Made by a program: the position numbers and the translations under genes. Under the pieces are notes generated by a model, which did no database searches, was not told where the DNA came from, and was given only the letters and a program-made list of their open reading frames with translations. 64,000 bases of DNA from Janthinobacterium sp. LM6 (GTDB lineage Bacteria > Pseudomonadota > Gammaproteobacteria > Burkholderiales > Burkholderiaceae_D): the NCBI RefSeq assembly GCF_002002885.1, contig NZ_CP019510.1, positions 1,860,001 to 1,924,000 on the forward strand. The letters run 5' to 3'. Within the stretch, counting starts at the first letter, position 1. Each line of letters starts with the position of its first letter. Positions 16,682 to 25,475 of the stretch are shown here, in pieces.

Positions 16682-18229
16682 TCACGCGTGGCGCTTGAAG
16701 TCGCGGAAGCGGAAGCCAACCGCAAATAACGTCGCAAAATACGCCACGCCGCACAGGGCCACCACCAGGGCCAGCGCGCCGGCCCGCAACAGCGGATGGG
16801 CTTGCATAGCGATCCAGTCGATGCGCATGGCGCCAGCATACGCCACGCCGCCCATCACGATGAGCGCCGGCAGCAGGCGCAGGAAGAACTTGGCCCAGCC
16901 CGGTTTCGGCTGGTAGATGCCGCGCTTGCGCAAGCCCCAATACAGGAAGCTGGCGTTCAGGCAGGCACCCAGGCCGATCGACAGGGCCAGGCCGGCCACG
17001 GCGATGTAGGGCACGAACAGCAGATTCATCAGCTGCGTGGCGATCAGCACGCCGATGGCGATTTTCACGGGCGTGCGGATATCCTGGCGCGCATAGAAGG
17101 CGGGCGCCAGGGTTTTCACCAGGATGATGCCGATCAAGCCCAGGCTGTAGGCTACCAGCGGCTGTGTCGACATGGTCACGGATTCGGCCGTGAACTTGCC
17201 GTAGTGAAATAATGTCGCGATCAGCGGCGTGGCCAGGGTCGCCATGCCGACGGCGGCAGGCAGGGCCAGCAAAAAGGTCAGGCGCAAGCCCCAGTCGAGC
17301 AAGGCCGAGTATTCCGTCTTGTCGCCATCGACATTCGCCTTCGACAGGCTGGGCAGCAAGATGGTGCCCAGGGCCACGCCCAGCATGGCGGTCGGGAACT
17401 CCATCAGGCGGTCCGCATACGACAGCCAGGAAATGCTGCCCTCGGCCAGGCGCGACGCGATGCTCGTGTTGATCATCAGGCTGATCTGCGCTGCCGAGAC
17501 GGCGAACACGGCCGGCCCCATCTTTTTCAGCACGCGGCGCACGCCGCCGTCGGACAGGCCGATGGCGGGATTGATCGACAGGCGCGGCAGCATGCCGATC
17601 TTGATCAGCGCAGGTATCTGGATGGCCACTTGCAGCAGGCCGCCGGCGAACACGGCAATGGCCATTGCGTAGATCGGCTGTTTCAAGTGCGGCGCGAGGA
17701 ACAGCGAGGCGGCGATGAACGACAGGTTCAGCAGCACCGGCGTGAAGGCGGGTATCTTGAATTCGCGCCAGGTATTCAGGATGCCGCCGGCCAAGGCCAC
17801 GAAAGACATGCAAGTAATATAAGGGAACATCAGGCGCGTCATCCACACGGCCGCGTCGAAGGCGCCCGGATCCTTGGACAGGCCTGTGGCGATCGCGTAC
17901 ACGAACCAGGGCGCGCCGACGATGCCGATGGCGGACACGAGCAAAGTGGCCCAGACGAGGGTGGTGGCCACATGGTCGGCCAGTTGCTTGCTCGCTTCCT
18001 GGCCATGCTGGTTCTTGTATTCAGACAAGATCGGCACGAAGGCTTGCGAGAAGGCCCCCTCGGCAAACAGGCGGCGCAACAGGTTGGGAATGCGGAAGGC
18101 AACGATGAAGGCGTCCGTGTAGGCGCCGGCGCCAAAGGCGCGCGCGAACAGGCTTTCGCGCAATAATCCGGTTACACGGGACAGCATGGTCATGCTGGAA
18201 ATGGCGGCGAGGGTTTTAAGCAAGTTCAT
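16682..18229 (-). CDS. murJ: Lipid II flippase MurJ
   Basis: The 515-residue polytopic membrane protein has about 14 membrane segments and the MurJ/MviN signatures near the N terminus: SRVTGLLRESLFARAFGAG, TDAFIVAFRIPNLLRRLFAE and GAFSQAFVPILSEY. It flips lipid II across the inner membrane for peptidoglycan synthesis. It is divergent from rpsT, a common arrangement in Betaproteobacteria. The length is usual for the family. Confidence 0.95.
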   Translation of the reverse strand: MNLLKTLAAISSMTMLSRVTGLLRESLFARAFGAGAYTDAFIVAFRIPNLLRRLFAEGAFSQAFVPILSEYKNQHGQEASKQLADHVATTLVWATLLVSAIGIVGAPWFVYAIATGLSKDPGAFDAAVWMTRLMFPYITCMSFVALAGGILNTWREFKIPAFTPVLLNLSFIAASLFLAPHLKQPIYAMAIAVFAGGLLQVAIQIPALIKIGMLPRLSINPAIGLSDGGVRRVLKKMGPAVFAVSAAQISLMINTSIASRLAEGSISWLSYADRLMEFPTAMLGVALGTILLPSLSKANVDGDKTEYSALLDWGLRLTFLLALPAAVGMATLATPLIATLFHYGKFTAESVTMSTQPLVAYSLGLIGIILVKTLAPAFYARQDIRTPVKIAIGVLIATQLMNLLFVPYIAVAGLALSIGLGACLNASFLYWGLRKRGIYQPKPGWAKFFLRLLPALIVMGGVAYAGAMRIDWIAMQAHPLLRAGALALVVALCGVAYFATLFAVGFRFRDFKRHA

Positions 18230-18351
18230 GGGGGCAGATTATAGCCGGGCGCGGTACCGGCAAACGGTTAAAATATGGTAACAAGCGGGGCCGATTCGCC
18301 CTTGCCAGGCCCATTTTCACGTGTTTTTGGCGTGACACACGGTTTTTTGAT

Positions 18352-18380
18352 TTGCTCCCGCTTGAAAATATCGCTATAAT
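18352..18380 (+). promoter_or_regulatory. Sigma-70 promoter of rpsT
   Basis: TTGCTC (18352-18357), a 17-bp spacer and a perfect TATAAT (18375-18380). Transcription would start near 18387, giving a leader of about 140 nt that contains a 13-bp sequence twice (see findings). Confidence 0.75.
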
Positions 18381-18526
18381 CGAAGGCTGTACAGAATTCT
18401 GTTACGCAGACACTAATGTTTGACAGGCACTGGTTTGGCACACATGGTTCGGCAGACGCACAGAACGCACCGGTTGGCAAACACTAATGTTTGCAAACGC
18501 ACTTTGACCCTGTTTTAGGAAATTCC

Positions 18527-18793
18527 ATGGCAAATACCGCACAAGCGCGCAAACGCGCTCGTCAAGCAGTTAAGCAAAACGCACACAATTCGTCCCAACG
18601 TTCGACCTTGCGCACGGCTATCAAAGCTGCTCGCAAAGCGATCCAGGGCGGCGACAAGGCAGCTGCTGCTGCAATCTTCCAAGCATCCGTGTCGACCATC
18701 GACCGTATCGCTGACAAGAAGATCATCCACAAAAACAAGGCAGCTCGCCATAAGAGCCGTCTGGCAGCTGCTTTGAAAGCACTGTCCGCTTAA
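18527..18793 (+). CDS. rpsT: 30S ribosomal protein S20
   Basis: The 88-residue basic protein starts [20 protein letters not shown], typical of S20, which binds 16S rRNA in the small subunit. The start at 18527 is chosen by homology and the AGGA at 18517-18520; 12 codons of open frame upstream are leader. A long leader is consistent with translational autoregulation known for S20. Confidence 0.97.
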   Translation: MANTAQARKRARQAVKQNAHNSSQRSTLRTAIKAARKAIQGGDKAAAAAIFQASVSTIDRIADKKIIHKNKAARHKSRLAAALKALSA

Positions 18794-18863
18794 TATTCGC
18801 CAGCAGGCAAGCCGCCACGGCGGCCTTGCCTGTGCCGGTACGCTGGCACTGGTTGAAAAGCAA

Positions 18864-18894
18864 AAACCCGCAGATTTATTCTGGCGGGTTTTTT
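18864..18894 (+). terminator. Terminator of rpsT
   Basis: AACCCGC pairs with GCGGGTT around an AGATTTATTCTG loop that can pair further, followed by six Ts. A second hairpin without a T run lies just upstream (about 18806-18835, GGCAAG/CTTGCC outer arms). Confidence 0.8.
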
Positions 18895-18962
18895 CGCGTT
18901 CCCGCGTGGTTTTTTTTGAGCGGTTTTTTGCCGCCGTGTCCACTACGGACAGCGGCCACGGC

Positions 18963-19400
18963 CTAGCGCGCCCCCGGCAAGTTGCCGATGTTCATGCCTG
19001 GCTTGATGTTCTTTTGCTTGAACCAGCCCAGGTGCATTTCCAGCGCATAGCGCACGGGCACCGTTTTCGTGGAGCAATGGCTGTCGAGCGTGTGCGGCTG
19101 CATGTCTTCGATGTTGACGATCTTGCCGCCGGCATCGATAAAGGCCACGGACAGGGGCAGCGGCGTGTTTTTCATCCACATGCATTGCGTGGACGGGTTG
19201 CCAAAGACGAACAGCATGCCCGCATTGGCCGGCATCTTTTCACGGTACATCAAACCCTGTTCGCGCTGCTCTTCCGTGGCGGCCACTTCCGCCTGGATCA
19301 AATGCATGCCAGCCGACAGTTGCATGCTCTGCGCTTGAGCAATGTTGGCGCAGGCCAGCAGGGCGATGGACAGGCTGAGATGGCGTAGGGAATTTTTCAT
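18963..19400 (-). CDS. DUF192 family exported protein
   Basis: The 145-residue protein has a signal peptide (ending IAQA) and a DUF192 domain with EQREQGLMYREKMPANAGML, CMWMKNTPLPLSVAFID and IVNIEDMQPHT. These proteins are small, widespread, and lack a firm biochemical role. It is on the strand opposite rpsT with its own promoter region. Function unknown. Confidence 0.88.
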   Translation of the reverse strand: MKNSLRHLSLSIALLACANIAQAQSMQLSAGMHLIQAEVAATEEQREQGLMYREKMPANAGMLFVFGNPSTQCMWMKNTPLPLSVAFIDAGGKIVNIEDMQPHTLDSHCSTKTVPVRYALEMHLGWFKQKNIKPGMNIGNLPGAR

Positions 19401-19548
19401 GGGGCGGGACGGTGGCGGCGAAGCGGCGATTAAGCCATGCTGGCGGCTGCCTGGTCAAGCATGCTGCCTGTCCGCGCCGAAAGCGTGGGGTTACAGCAAC
19501 ATGGCTGCTGCCGTAACCCCGGGAATTACCCTTGCTACTTCTTACTTC

Positions 19549-19872
19549 TTACTTCACGGGCTTGCCTGCTTCAGCAGTTGGCTGCTTCGCCTTGCGGGCC
19601 TGGGGAACCAGGCGCGGGGCATCCGTTGCGGCCGAGGCCTTGGTCGATGCGCCCGAACGCGCCGCATCCGTCGCGGCCGAAGCGTTGACGGTGGCCGACG
19701 CCGGCGGCAACGGCTTGACGGCGTCGGTCGCGGCCGACGCATGGCTGGCGGCCGAAGCGGGTGGCGGCTTGACGGCATCGGTCGCGGCGGAAGCGTGCAC
19801 CTTGGCGCCCGATTGCGCCAGTGCGGCGCCGGCAAGCAGGGAAGCGGCCAGGGCCAGGATTGCTTTTGTCAT
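19549..19872 (-). CDS. Small exported protein with four ASAATDA repeats
   Basis: A 107-residue Ala/Pro/Lys-rich protein. The signal peptide (TKAILALAASLLAGAALA) is followed by four copies of ASAATDA, three of them preceded by a His, Asn or Lys and spaced by Pro/Ser-rich linkers (AVKPPPASA, AVKPLPPASATV). The tail is basic (RKAKQPTAEAGKPVK). No known domain. The second of two adjacent ATGs is chosen because AAGGAA is better spaced from it. It could be a low-complexity envelope or DNA/polymer-binding protein; this is not established. Confidence 0.7.
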   Translation of the reverse strand: MTKAILALAASLLAGAALAQSGAKVHASAATDAVKPPPASAASHASAATDAVKPLPPASATVNASAATDAARSGASTKASAATDAPRLVPQARKAKQPTAEAGKPVK

Positions 19873-19982
19873 CATCTTTCCTTTTCTATCATGTTAAGGT
19901 GGGATGATTTTAATGCATTATCTAAAAATAAATAGTGCATCTTGGCAAAATTTGGCGCCGGGGGCGTTTTTTCTTGTCCGGT

Positions 19983-20546
19983 TCACGCTTTTCCTATGTT
20001 CTCGGCCGGCACTTCGCACCATTCGCCGGGCAGCAAGGGGTGGCTGGCCAGGGAGAACGGGCCGATGGCGCTGCGCACCAGGCGCAGGGTGGGCAGGCCG
20101 ACGGCGGCCGTCATGCGCCGCACCTGGCGGTTTTTTCCCTCTTTCAGGGTGATCGCCAGCCACGAGGTCGGCTTGTCGGCGCGCGCGCGGATCGGCGGAT
20201 TGCGCGGCCACAACCAGTCCGGCTCGGCGATGCGCACGGCCTTGCACGGTTTGGTGATGAAGTCGCCCAGGTCCAGCGGCGCCTGCAGGCGCGCCAGGCT
20301 GGCCGCATCGGGCACGCCGTCGACCTGCACCAGGTAGGTTTTCGCTTCCTTGCGGTCCGGGTGGCTGATCTCGTGCTGCAGGCGTCCGTCGTCCGTCAGC
20401 AGCAGCAAGCCTTCGCTGTCGGCGTCGAGCCGGCCGGCCGGGTAGATGCCGGGGATGCTGAGATGGTCGGCCAGGGTGGCGCGGCCCTCCTGCGGCGAAA
20501 ACTGGCACAGGACCTGGAATGGTTTATTGAAGAGGATGAGTGGCAT
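19983..20546 (-). CDS. rluE: 23S rRNA pseudouridine synthase RluE
   Basis: The 187-residue protein of the RsuA/RluB/E/F family has the catalytic Asp in AGRLDADSEGLLLLT and the motif KNRQVRRMTAAVGLPTLRL. The block WLWPRNPPIRARADKPTSW is characteristic of RluE, which makes a pseudouridine in 23S rRNA. It lacks the S4 domain, as RluE does. The start at 20546 gives the family N terminus (PLILFNKPFQVL); the longer frame would need a TTG start and adds 17 unlikely residues. Confidence 0.9.
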   Translation of the reverse strand: MPLILFNKPFQVLCQFSPQEGRATLADHLSIPGIYPAGRLDADSEGLLLLTDDGRLQHEISHPDRKEAKTYLVQVDGVPDAASLARLQAPLDLGDFITKPCKAVRIAEPDWLWPRNPPIRARADKPTSWLAITLKEGKNRQVRRMTAAVGLPTLRLVRSAIGPFSLASHPLLPGEWCEVPAENIGKA

Positions 20547-20838
20547 GCTGGTAAGAGAATTGATGTAAGCGATGGTGGCTGCTGGTCGGCGCCGCAAAAG
20601 CGTGGCGCCCTGTAAGATACTGGTGCATAATGTGAAATGTTAGTCTTATGTCTTATAGAAGACTTGAGGCGGTATGGCAATGCGGTTCTTTGGCGCCGCG
20701 GGTGGCCCGGGTGTTCTTTCCCTGCTAAAGTGCGTTGTTGCCGCCCTGTTCGGACTTGTTTTTGTAAACTCTGCAACCGCAGAGCGCGTCGCCGGCTTGT
20801 GTTGCCCGCCAGCGGTGTGTCCCACTTCGGAGATCACG

Positions 20839-22092
20839 ATGTATCAACATATCACTGTACCTGCTGACGGCCAAAAAATCACCGTCAACGCCGATTTTTC
20901 GCTGAATGTACCAGATAACCCCATCGTTCCCTTCATTGAAGGCGATGGCACGGGCATCGATATCAGCCCGGTCATGATCAAGGTGATCGACGCGGCCGTG
21001 GCCAAGGCCTACTGCGGCGCGCGCAAGATCAGCTGGATGGAAATCTATGCGGGCGAAAAAGCGACGAATGTGTACGGCCCCGATGTGTGGCTGCCGGAAG
21101 AAACCTTGGCCGTGCTGAAAGATTACGTGGTCTCCATCAAGGGCCCGCTGACCACGCCCGTCGGCGGCGGCATCCGCTCGCTGAACGTGGCCTTGCGCCA
21201 GCAGCTCGACCTGTACGTCTGCCTGCGCCCCGTGCGCTACTTCACGGGCGTGCCATCGCCCGTGAAAGAGCCGGAAAAGACGGACATGGTGATTTTCCGC
21301 GAAAACTCGGAAGATATCTACGCCGGCATCGAATACCAGCAAGGCTCGCCCGAAGCCAAGAAATTGATGGATTTCCTCGTCAATGAAATGGGCGTGACCA
21401 AGATCCGCTTCCCGGCCACGTCGGGCCTGGGCATCAAGCCCGTTTCCATCGAAGGCACCGAGCGCCTGGTGCGCAAGGCCATCCAGTATGCGATCGACAA
21501 TGACAAGCCATCCGTGACGATCGTGCACAAAGGCAACATCATGAAGTACACGGAAGGCGGCTTCCGCGACTGGGCGTATGCGCTGGCGCAAAAGGAATTC
21601 GGTGCCGAGCTGATCGATGGCGGCCCGTGGTGCAAGTTCAAGAACCCGAAGACGGGCCGCGACATCATCGTCAAGGATTCCATCGCTGACGCGTTCCTGC
21701 AACAGATCTTGCTGCGCCCGGCCGAATACAGCGTCATCGCCACCCTGAATTTGAATGGCGATTACATTTCCGACGCGCTGGCGGCGCAAGTGGGCGGCAT
21801 CGGCATCGCGCCGGGCGCCAACCTGTCCGACTCCGTCGCCATGTTCGAGGCGACGCACGGCACGGCGCCGAAGTACGCGGGCAAGGATTACGTGAACCCC
21901 GGTTCGCTGATTTTGTCTGCGGAAATGATGCTGCGCCACATGGGCTGGCTGGAAGCGGCTGACCTGATTATTTCTTCAATGCAAAAGTCGATCGCCTCGA
22001 AGCGCGTCACCTACGATTTCGCCCGCCTGATGGAAGGCGCCACGCAAGTGTCGTGTTCCGGTTTCGGCGCCGTGATGATCGAGCACATGTAA
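20839..22092 (+). CDS. icd: NADP-dependent isocitrate dehydrogenase
   Basis: The 417-residue TCA-cycle enzyme turns isocitrate into 2-oxoglutarate and CO2. Substrate-binding motifs include [13 protein letters not shown], whose Ser114 aligns to the phosphorylated Ser113 of E. coli Icd, and [34 protein letters not shown] carries the Lys-Tyr pair typical of NADP use. The ATG at 20839 follows GGAG (20829-20832) and gives the family N terminus. The open frame extends 55 codons upstream but that part is hydrophobic and unrelated, so it is taken as leader. Confidence 0.96.
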   Translation: MYQHITVPADGQKITVNADFSLNVPDNPIVPFIEGDGTGIDISPVMIKVIDAAVAKAYCGARKISWMEIYAGEKATNVYGPDVWLPEETLAVLKDYVVSIKGPLTTPVGGGIRSLNVALRQQLDLYVCLRPVRYFTGVPSPVKEPEKTDMVIFRENSEDIYAGIEYQQGSPEAKKLMDFLVNEMGVTKIRFPATSGLGIKPVSIEGTERLVRKAIQYAIDNDKPSVTIVHKGNIMKYTEGGFRDWAYALAQKEFGAELIDGGPWCKFKNPKTGRDIIVKDSIADAFLQQILLRPAEYSVIATLNLNGDYISDALAAQVGGIGIAPGANLSDSVAMFEATHGTAPKYAGKDYVNPGSLILSAEMMLRHMGWLEAADLIISSMQKSIASKRVTYDFARLMEGATQVSCSGFGAVMIEHM

Positions 22093-22130
22093 CTGGAGGG
22101 GCAGGGTGCTGCGCACCCTGCGGACGAAAA

Positions 22131-22157
22131 AAAACCCCGTCAGGAGACGGGGTTTTT
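22131..22157. terminator. Bidirectional terminator between icd and csp
   Basis: ACCCCGTC (22134-22141), loop AGGA, GACGGGGT (22146-22153), flanked by A and T runs. It serves convergent icd and csp. Confidence 0.9.
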
Positions 22158-22179
22158 CACATCTGAGGGCCGGCGATGC

Positions 22180-22383
22180 TTAGGCTGCTTGGATGTTGGA
22201 AGCTTGCTTGCCTTTAGGGCCTTGCGTGACTTCGAATTGAACTTTTTGACCTTCTTTGAGGGTCTTGAAACCGTTCATGTTGATTGCGGAGAAATGAGCA
22301 AACAAATCTTCGCCGCCATCATCTGGAGTGATGAAGCCAAAACCTTTGGAATCATTGAACCACTTAACTGTACCTGTTGCCAT
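22180..22383 (-). CDS. cspA: CspA-family cold-shock protein
   Basis: A 67-residue single OB-fold protein with RNP1 (KGFGFITP) and RNP2-like (DLFAHFSAI) motifs. It binds single-stranded RNA and DNA as an RNA chaperone. The start at 22383 gives the family start [17 protein letters not shown]; five upstream codons are leader. The long AT-rich leader and its hairpin suggest post-transcriptional control. It is divergent from clpS, as csp genes often are. Confidence 0.96.
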   Translation of the reverse strand: MATGTVKWFNDSKGFGFITPDDGGEDLFAHFSAINMNGFKTLKEGQKVQFEVTQGPKGKQASNIQAA

Positions 22384-22704
22384 AAAAAGAACTTTCAAAA
22401 TTAAAACAAATCACACGAGCCATAAAAGCAAGAAGCTTCTTGCCCCCTCCTCGACGTCTCACTTCTTATCAAGCTGTACATTACTGCAACAGTCGATACA
22501 GCATTGTTGGCGGAATAAATAATGAAGTCAAGCGCTTTTCCATCGATATTGCCAAATTCTTCACGGCAACCAAAAAAGCAACTCTTGATTTTGACAGCAA
22601 GGTCGCCATCTGCGCACTATTAAGAAAACGCGTAAGATTGAAAACAATTGGAAAGGCGTAGATATTGCGCATGACAACCACTGTGAAAGCATTAGAATAA
22701 GCGT
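22384..22704 (-). promoter_or_regulatory. Long leader/promoter region of the csp gene, shared with clpS
   Basis: This 321-bp gap between divergent csp and clpS has no gene. On the csp strand it holds a 16-nt perfect palindrome (22428-22443, GCAAGA-AGCT-TCTTGC) directly followed by TTTT. Upstream lies TAATGTACAGC (22483-22473), 8 of 11 identical to the E. coli cspA cold box. These suggest an attenuator-like thermosensitive leader. Confidence 0.45.
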
Positions 22705-23007
22705 ATGGCAACCAAGCACGACTCAGAAACCCTGCTGGAGCGGCAAGTGCTGAAGCCGCCGCCGCTCTATCAGGTAGCCTTGCTCAATGACGACTACACC
22801 CCGATGGAATTTGTGGTGGCCATCATTCAGGAGTATTTCAACAAGGACCGTGAAACGGCGACGCAAATCATGCTCAGTGTTCATCGCTACGGCAAAGGAG
22901 TGTGCGGCGTGTTCTCTAAAGATATAGCGTGTACCAAAGTGGAGTTCGTTTTAACGCATGCGCGCAAGGCGGGGCACCCCCTGCAGTGCGTGATGGAGGA
23001 AGTATGA
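22705..23007 (+). CDS. clpS: ClpS adaptor of the ClpAP protease
   Basis: The 100-residue protein has the ClpS core [17 protein letters not shown] and [13 protein letters not shown]. The residues that hold N-degron side chains in this family are in this region. It delivers N-end-rule substrates to ClpA. The stop overlaps the clpA start by 4 bp (ATGA), so the two are co-translated. Confidence 0.96.
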   Translation: MATKHDSETLLERQVLKPPPLYQVALLNDDYTPMEFVVAIIQEYFNKDRETATQIMLSVHRYGKGVCGVFSKDIACTKVEFVLTHARKAGHPLQCVMEEV

Positions 23008-25304
23008 TTGCGCAGGAATTAGAAGTAAGTTTGCACATGGCGTTTGTCGAAGCTCGGCAGGCACGGCACGAATTCATCACGGTTGAGCATTTACTGCTGG
23101 CACTGCTGGACAATCCCTCCGCTGCCGAGGTGTTGCGTGCCTGCGCGGTCAATATAGAAGACCTGCGCAAGACCCTCACCAATTTCATCGGCGATAACAC
23201 GCCGACCGTGCCTGGCACGGGCGAAGTCGACACCCAGCCGACGCTTGGTTTCCAGCGCGTGATCCAGCGTGCCATCATGCACGTCCAGTCCGCCTCGAAT
23301 GGCAAGAAGGAAGTCACGGGCGCCAATGTGCTGGTGGCCATCTTCGGCGAAAAGGATTCGCATGCGGTTTATTACCTGCACCAGCAGGGCGTGACGCGCC
23401 TGGACGTGGTCAATTTCATTTCGCACGGCGTGCGCAAGGACCAGTCGACGGAAAGCGCGAAAGCTTCCGAAGGCGTGGAAGAGGCGCCCGTCGATGGCCA
23501 GCCGAAGGAAAGCCCGCTCGACCAGTTCACGCAAAACCTGAACAAGGCCGCTGCCGAAGGCAAGATCGACCCGCTGATCGGCCGCGAGGAAGAAGTCGAC
23601 CGCGTGATCCAGATCCTGTGCCGCCGCCGCAAGAACAATCCGCTGCTGGTCGGCGAGGCGGGCGTGGGCAAGACGGCCATCGCCGAAGGCCTGGCCTACC
23701 GCATCACGCAAAGCGATGTGCCGGAAATCCTGCAGAATGCCGTCGTGTATTCGCTGGACATGGGCGCCTTGCTGGCCGGTACCAAATACCGCGGCGACTT
23801 CGAACAGCGCCTGAAAGCCGTGCTGAAACAGTTGAAGGACAATCCGAACGGCATCCTGTTCATCGACGAGATCCACACCATCATCGGTGCCGGCTCGGCC
23901 TCGGGCGGCACGCTGGACGCGTCGAACCTGCTGAAACCGGCACTGGCCAACGGTCAATTGAAGTGCATCGGCGCGACCACGTACACGGAATTCCGCGGCG
24001 TGTTTGAGAAAGATCATGCCTTGAGCCGCCGCTTCCAGAAAGTCGACGTCAACGAGCCGACCGTCGAGCAAACCGTGCAAATCCTGCGCGGCCTCAAATC
24101 GCGCTTCGAAGAGCACCATGGCGTGAAATACTCGGCCTCGGCCCTGTCGACGGCAGCCGAACTGGCGGCGCGCTTCATCAACGACCGCCACTTGCCCGAC
24201 AAGGCGATCGACGTCATCGATGAAGCGGGCGCGGCGCAGCGCATCCTGCCGAAGTCGAAGCAAAAGAAAACCATCGGCAAGGCCGAGATCGAGGACATCA
24301 TCGCCAAGATCGCGCGCATTCCGCCGCAAACGGTCAACCAGGACGACCGCAGCAAGCTGCAGACGATCGACCGCGACTTGCGCAATGTTGTGTTTGGGCA
24401 AGATCCCGCCATCGACGCGCTCGCTTCGGCCATCAAGATGGCGCGTGCCGGCCTGGGCAAGACGGACAAGCCGATCGGCTCCTTCCTGTTCTCCGGTCCG
24501 ACCGGCGTCGGCAAGACCGAGGTGGCGAAGCAATTGGCCTTCATTCTCGGTATCGAGCTGATCCGTTTCGACATGTCGGAATACATGGAACGCCACGCCG
24601 TCAGCCGTCTGATCGGCGCGCCGCCGGGCTACGTCGGTTTCGACCAGGGCGGCTTGCTGACGGAAGCGATCACCAAGAAGCCGCATGCGGTCTTGCTGCT
24701 CGATGAAATTGAAAAAGCCCATCCGGACATTTTCAATATCCTGCTGCAAGTGATGGATCACGGGACCTTGACGGACAACAATGGCCGCAAAGCCGATTTC
24801 CGCAACGTGATCATCATCATGACGACCAATGCGGGTGCGGAAAGCTTGCAAAAGACGTCGATCGGCTTCACCAATTCGAAGCAGGCCGGCGACGAGATGG
24901 CCGACATCAAGCGCATGTTTACGCCGGAGTTCCGCAACCGCATCGACGCGACCATCAGCTTCCGTTCGCTGGATCAGGAAATCATCCTGCGCGTGGTCGA
25001 CAAGTTCCTGATGCAGCTGGAAGAGCAGTTGCACGAGAAAAAGGTCGAAGCCGTGTTTACCGAGAAGCTGCGCGCTTTCCTCGGCAAGAAAGGCTTCGAT
25101 CCGCTGATGGGTGCGCGGCCGATGGCGCGCCTGATCCAGGACATGATCCGCAAGGCCCTGGCCGACGAACTGCTGTTCGGCCGCTTGGTGACGGGCGGAC
25201 GGGTCACGGTCGACCTCGACGACAAGGACCAGGTCTTGCTGGAATTCCCGGAACCGCCAGACGCGGCACCGACGGCTGCACCGGAAACGGTGGAAGTGGA
25301 ATAA
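23004..25304 (+). CDS. clpA: ClpA ATP-dependent unfoldase subunit
   Basis: The 766-residue AAA+ chaperone feeds substrates to ClpP. It has the N domain (1-140), first Walker A GEAGVGKT (about 218-225) with Walker B ILFIDEIH, and second Walker A GPTGVGKT (about 498-505) with [22 protein letters not shown] (22995-23000) precedes the start. clpP is not in the window. Length is close to E. coli ClpA (758). Confidence 0.97.
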   Translation: MIAQELEVSLHMAFVEARQARHEFITVEHLLLALLDNPSAAEVLRACAVNIEDLRKTLTNFIGDNTPTVPGTGEVDTQPTLGFQRVIQRAIMHVQSASNGKKEVTGANVLVAIFGEKDSHAVYYLHQQGVTRLDVVNFISHGVRKDQSTESAKASEGVEEAPVDGQPKESPLDQFTQNLNKAAAEGKIDPLIGREEEVDRVIQILCRRRKNNPLLVGEAGVGKTAIAEGLAYRITQSDVPEILQNAVVYSLDMGALLAGTKYRGDFEQRLKAVLKQLKDNPNGILFIDEIHTIIGAGSASGGTLDASNLLKPALANGQLKCIGATTYTEFRGVFEKDHALSRRFQKVDVNEPTVEQTVQILRGLKSRFEEHHGVKYSASALSTAAELAARFINDRHLPDKAIDVIDEAGAAQRILPKSKQKKTIGKAEIEDIIAKIARIPPQTVNQDDRSKLQTIDRDLRNVVFGQDPAIDALASAIKMARAGLGKTDKPIGSFLFSGPTGVGKTEVAKQLAFILGIELIRFDMSEYMERHAVSRLIGAPPGYVGFDQGGLLTEAITKKPHAVLLLDEIEKAHPDIFNILLQVMDHGTLTDNNGRKADFRNVIIIMTTNAGAESLQKTSIGFTNSKQAGDEMADIKRMFTPEFRNRIDATISFRSLDQEIILRVVDKFLMQLEEQLHEKKVEAVFTEKLRAFLGKKGFDPLMGARPMARLIQDMIRKALADELLFGRLVTGGRVTVDLDDKDQVLLEFPEPPDAAPTAAPETVEVE

Positions 25305-25320
25305 ACTTCCTGCCGTCAAC

Positions 25321-25355
25321 AAAAAACCCGCCCACGCAAGTGGCGCGGGTTTTTT
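25321..25355 (+). terminator. Terminator of clpSA
   Basis: CCCGC+CCAC arms pair with GTGG+GCGGG around a GCAA tetraloop (25336-25339) with one bulged C, then six Ts. It begins 17 bp after the clpA stop. Confidence 0.9.
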
Positions 25356-25475
25356 ACGTTTTTATGGGCAATAAAGAAGGTTTTAAGAAGGTTTTCTTTG
25401 GCCGTAGTTATGCCAGAATTGCTGTCCGGTATCGACATGATGTCCATGCCACCTGACCGCTATCTGGATGCCCAC

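Noticed and set aside
20674-20838. N-terminal extension of icd by 55 residues
   Set aside because: A hydrophobic Cys-containing stretch not found in Icd proteins; the ATG at 20839 has a ribosome site and gives the normal N terminus.
23091-25322. A 743-codon reverse frame over clpA
   Set aside because: ClpA on the forward strand has all its motifs; the reverse frame has none.
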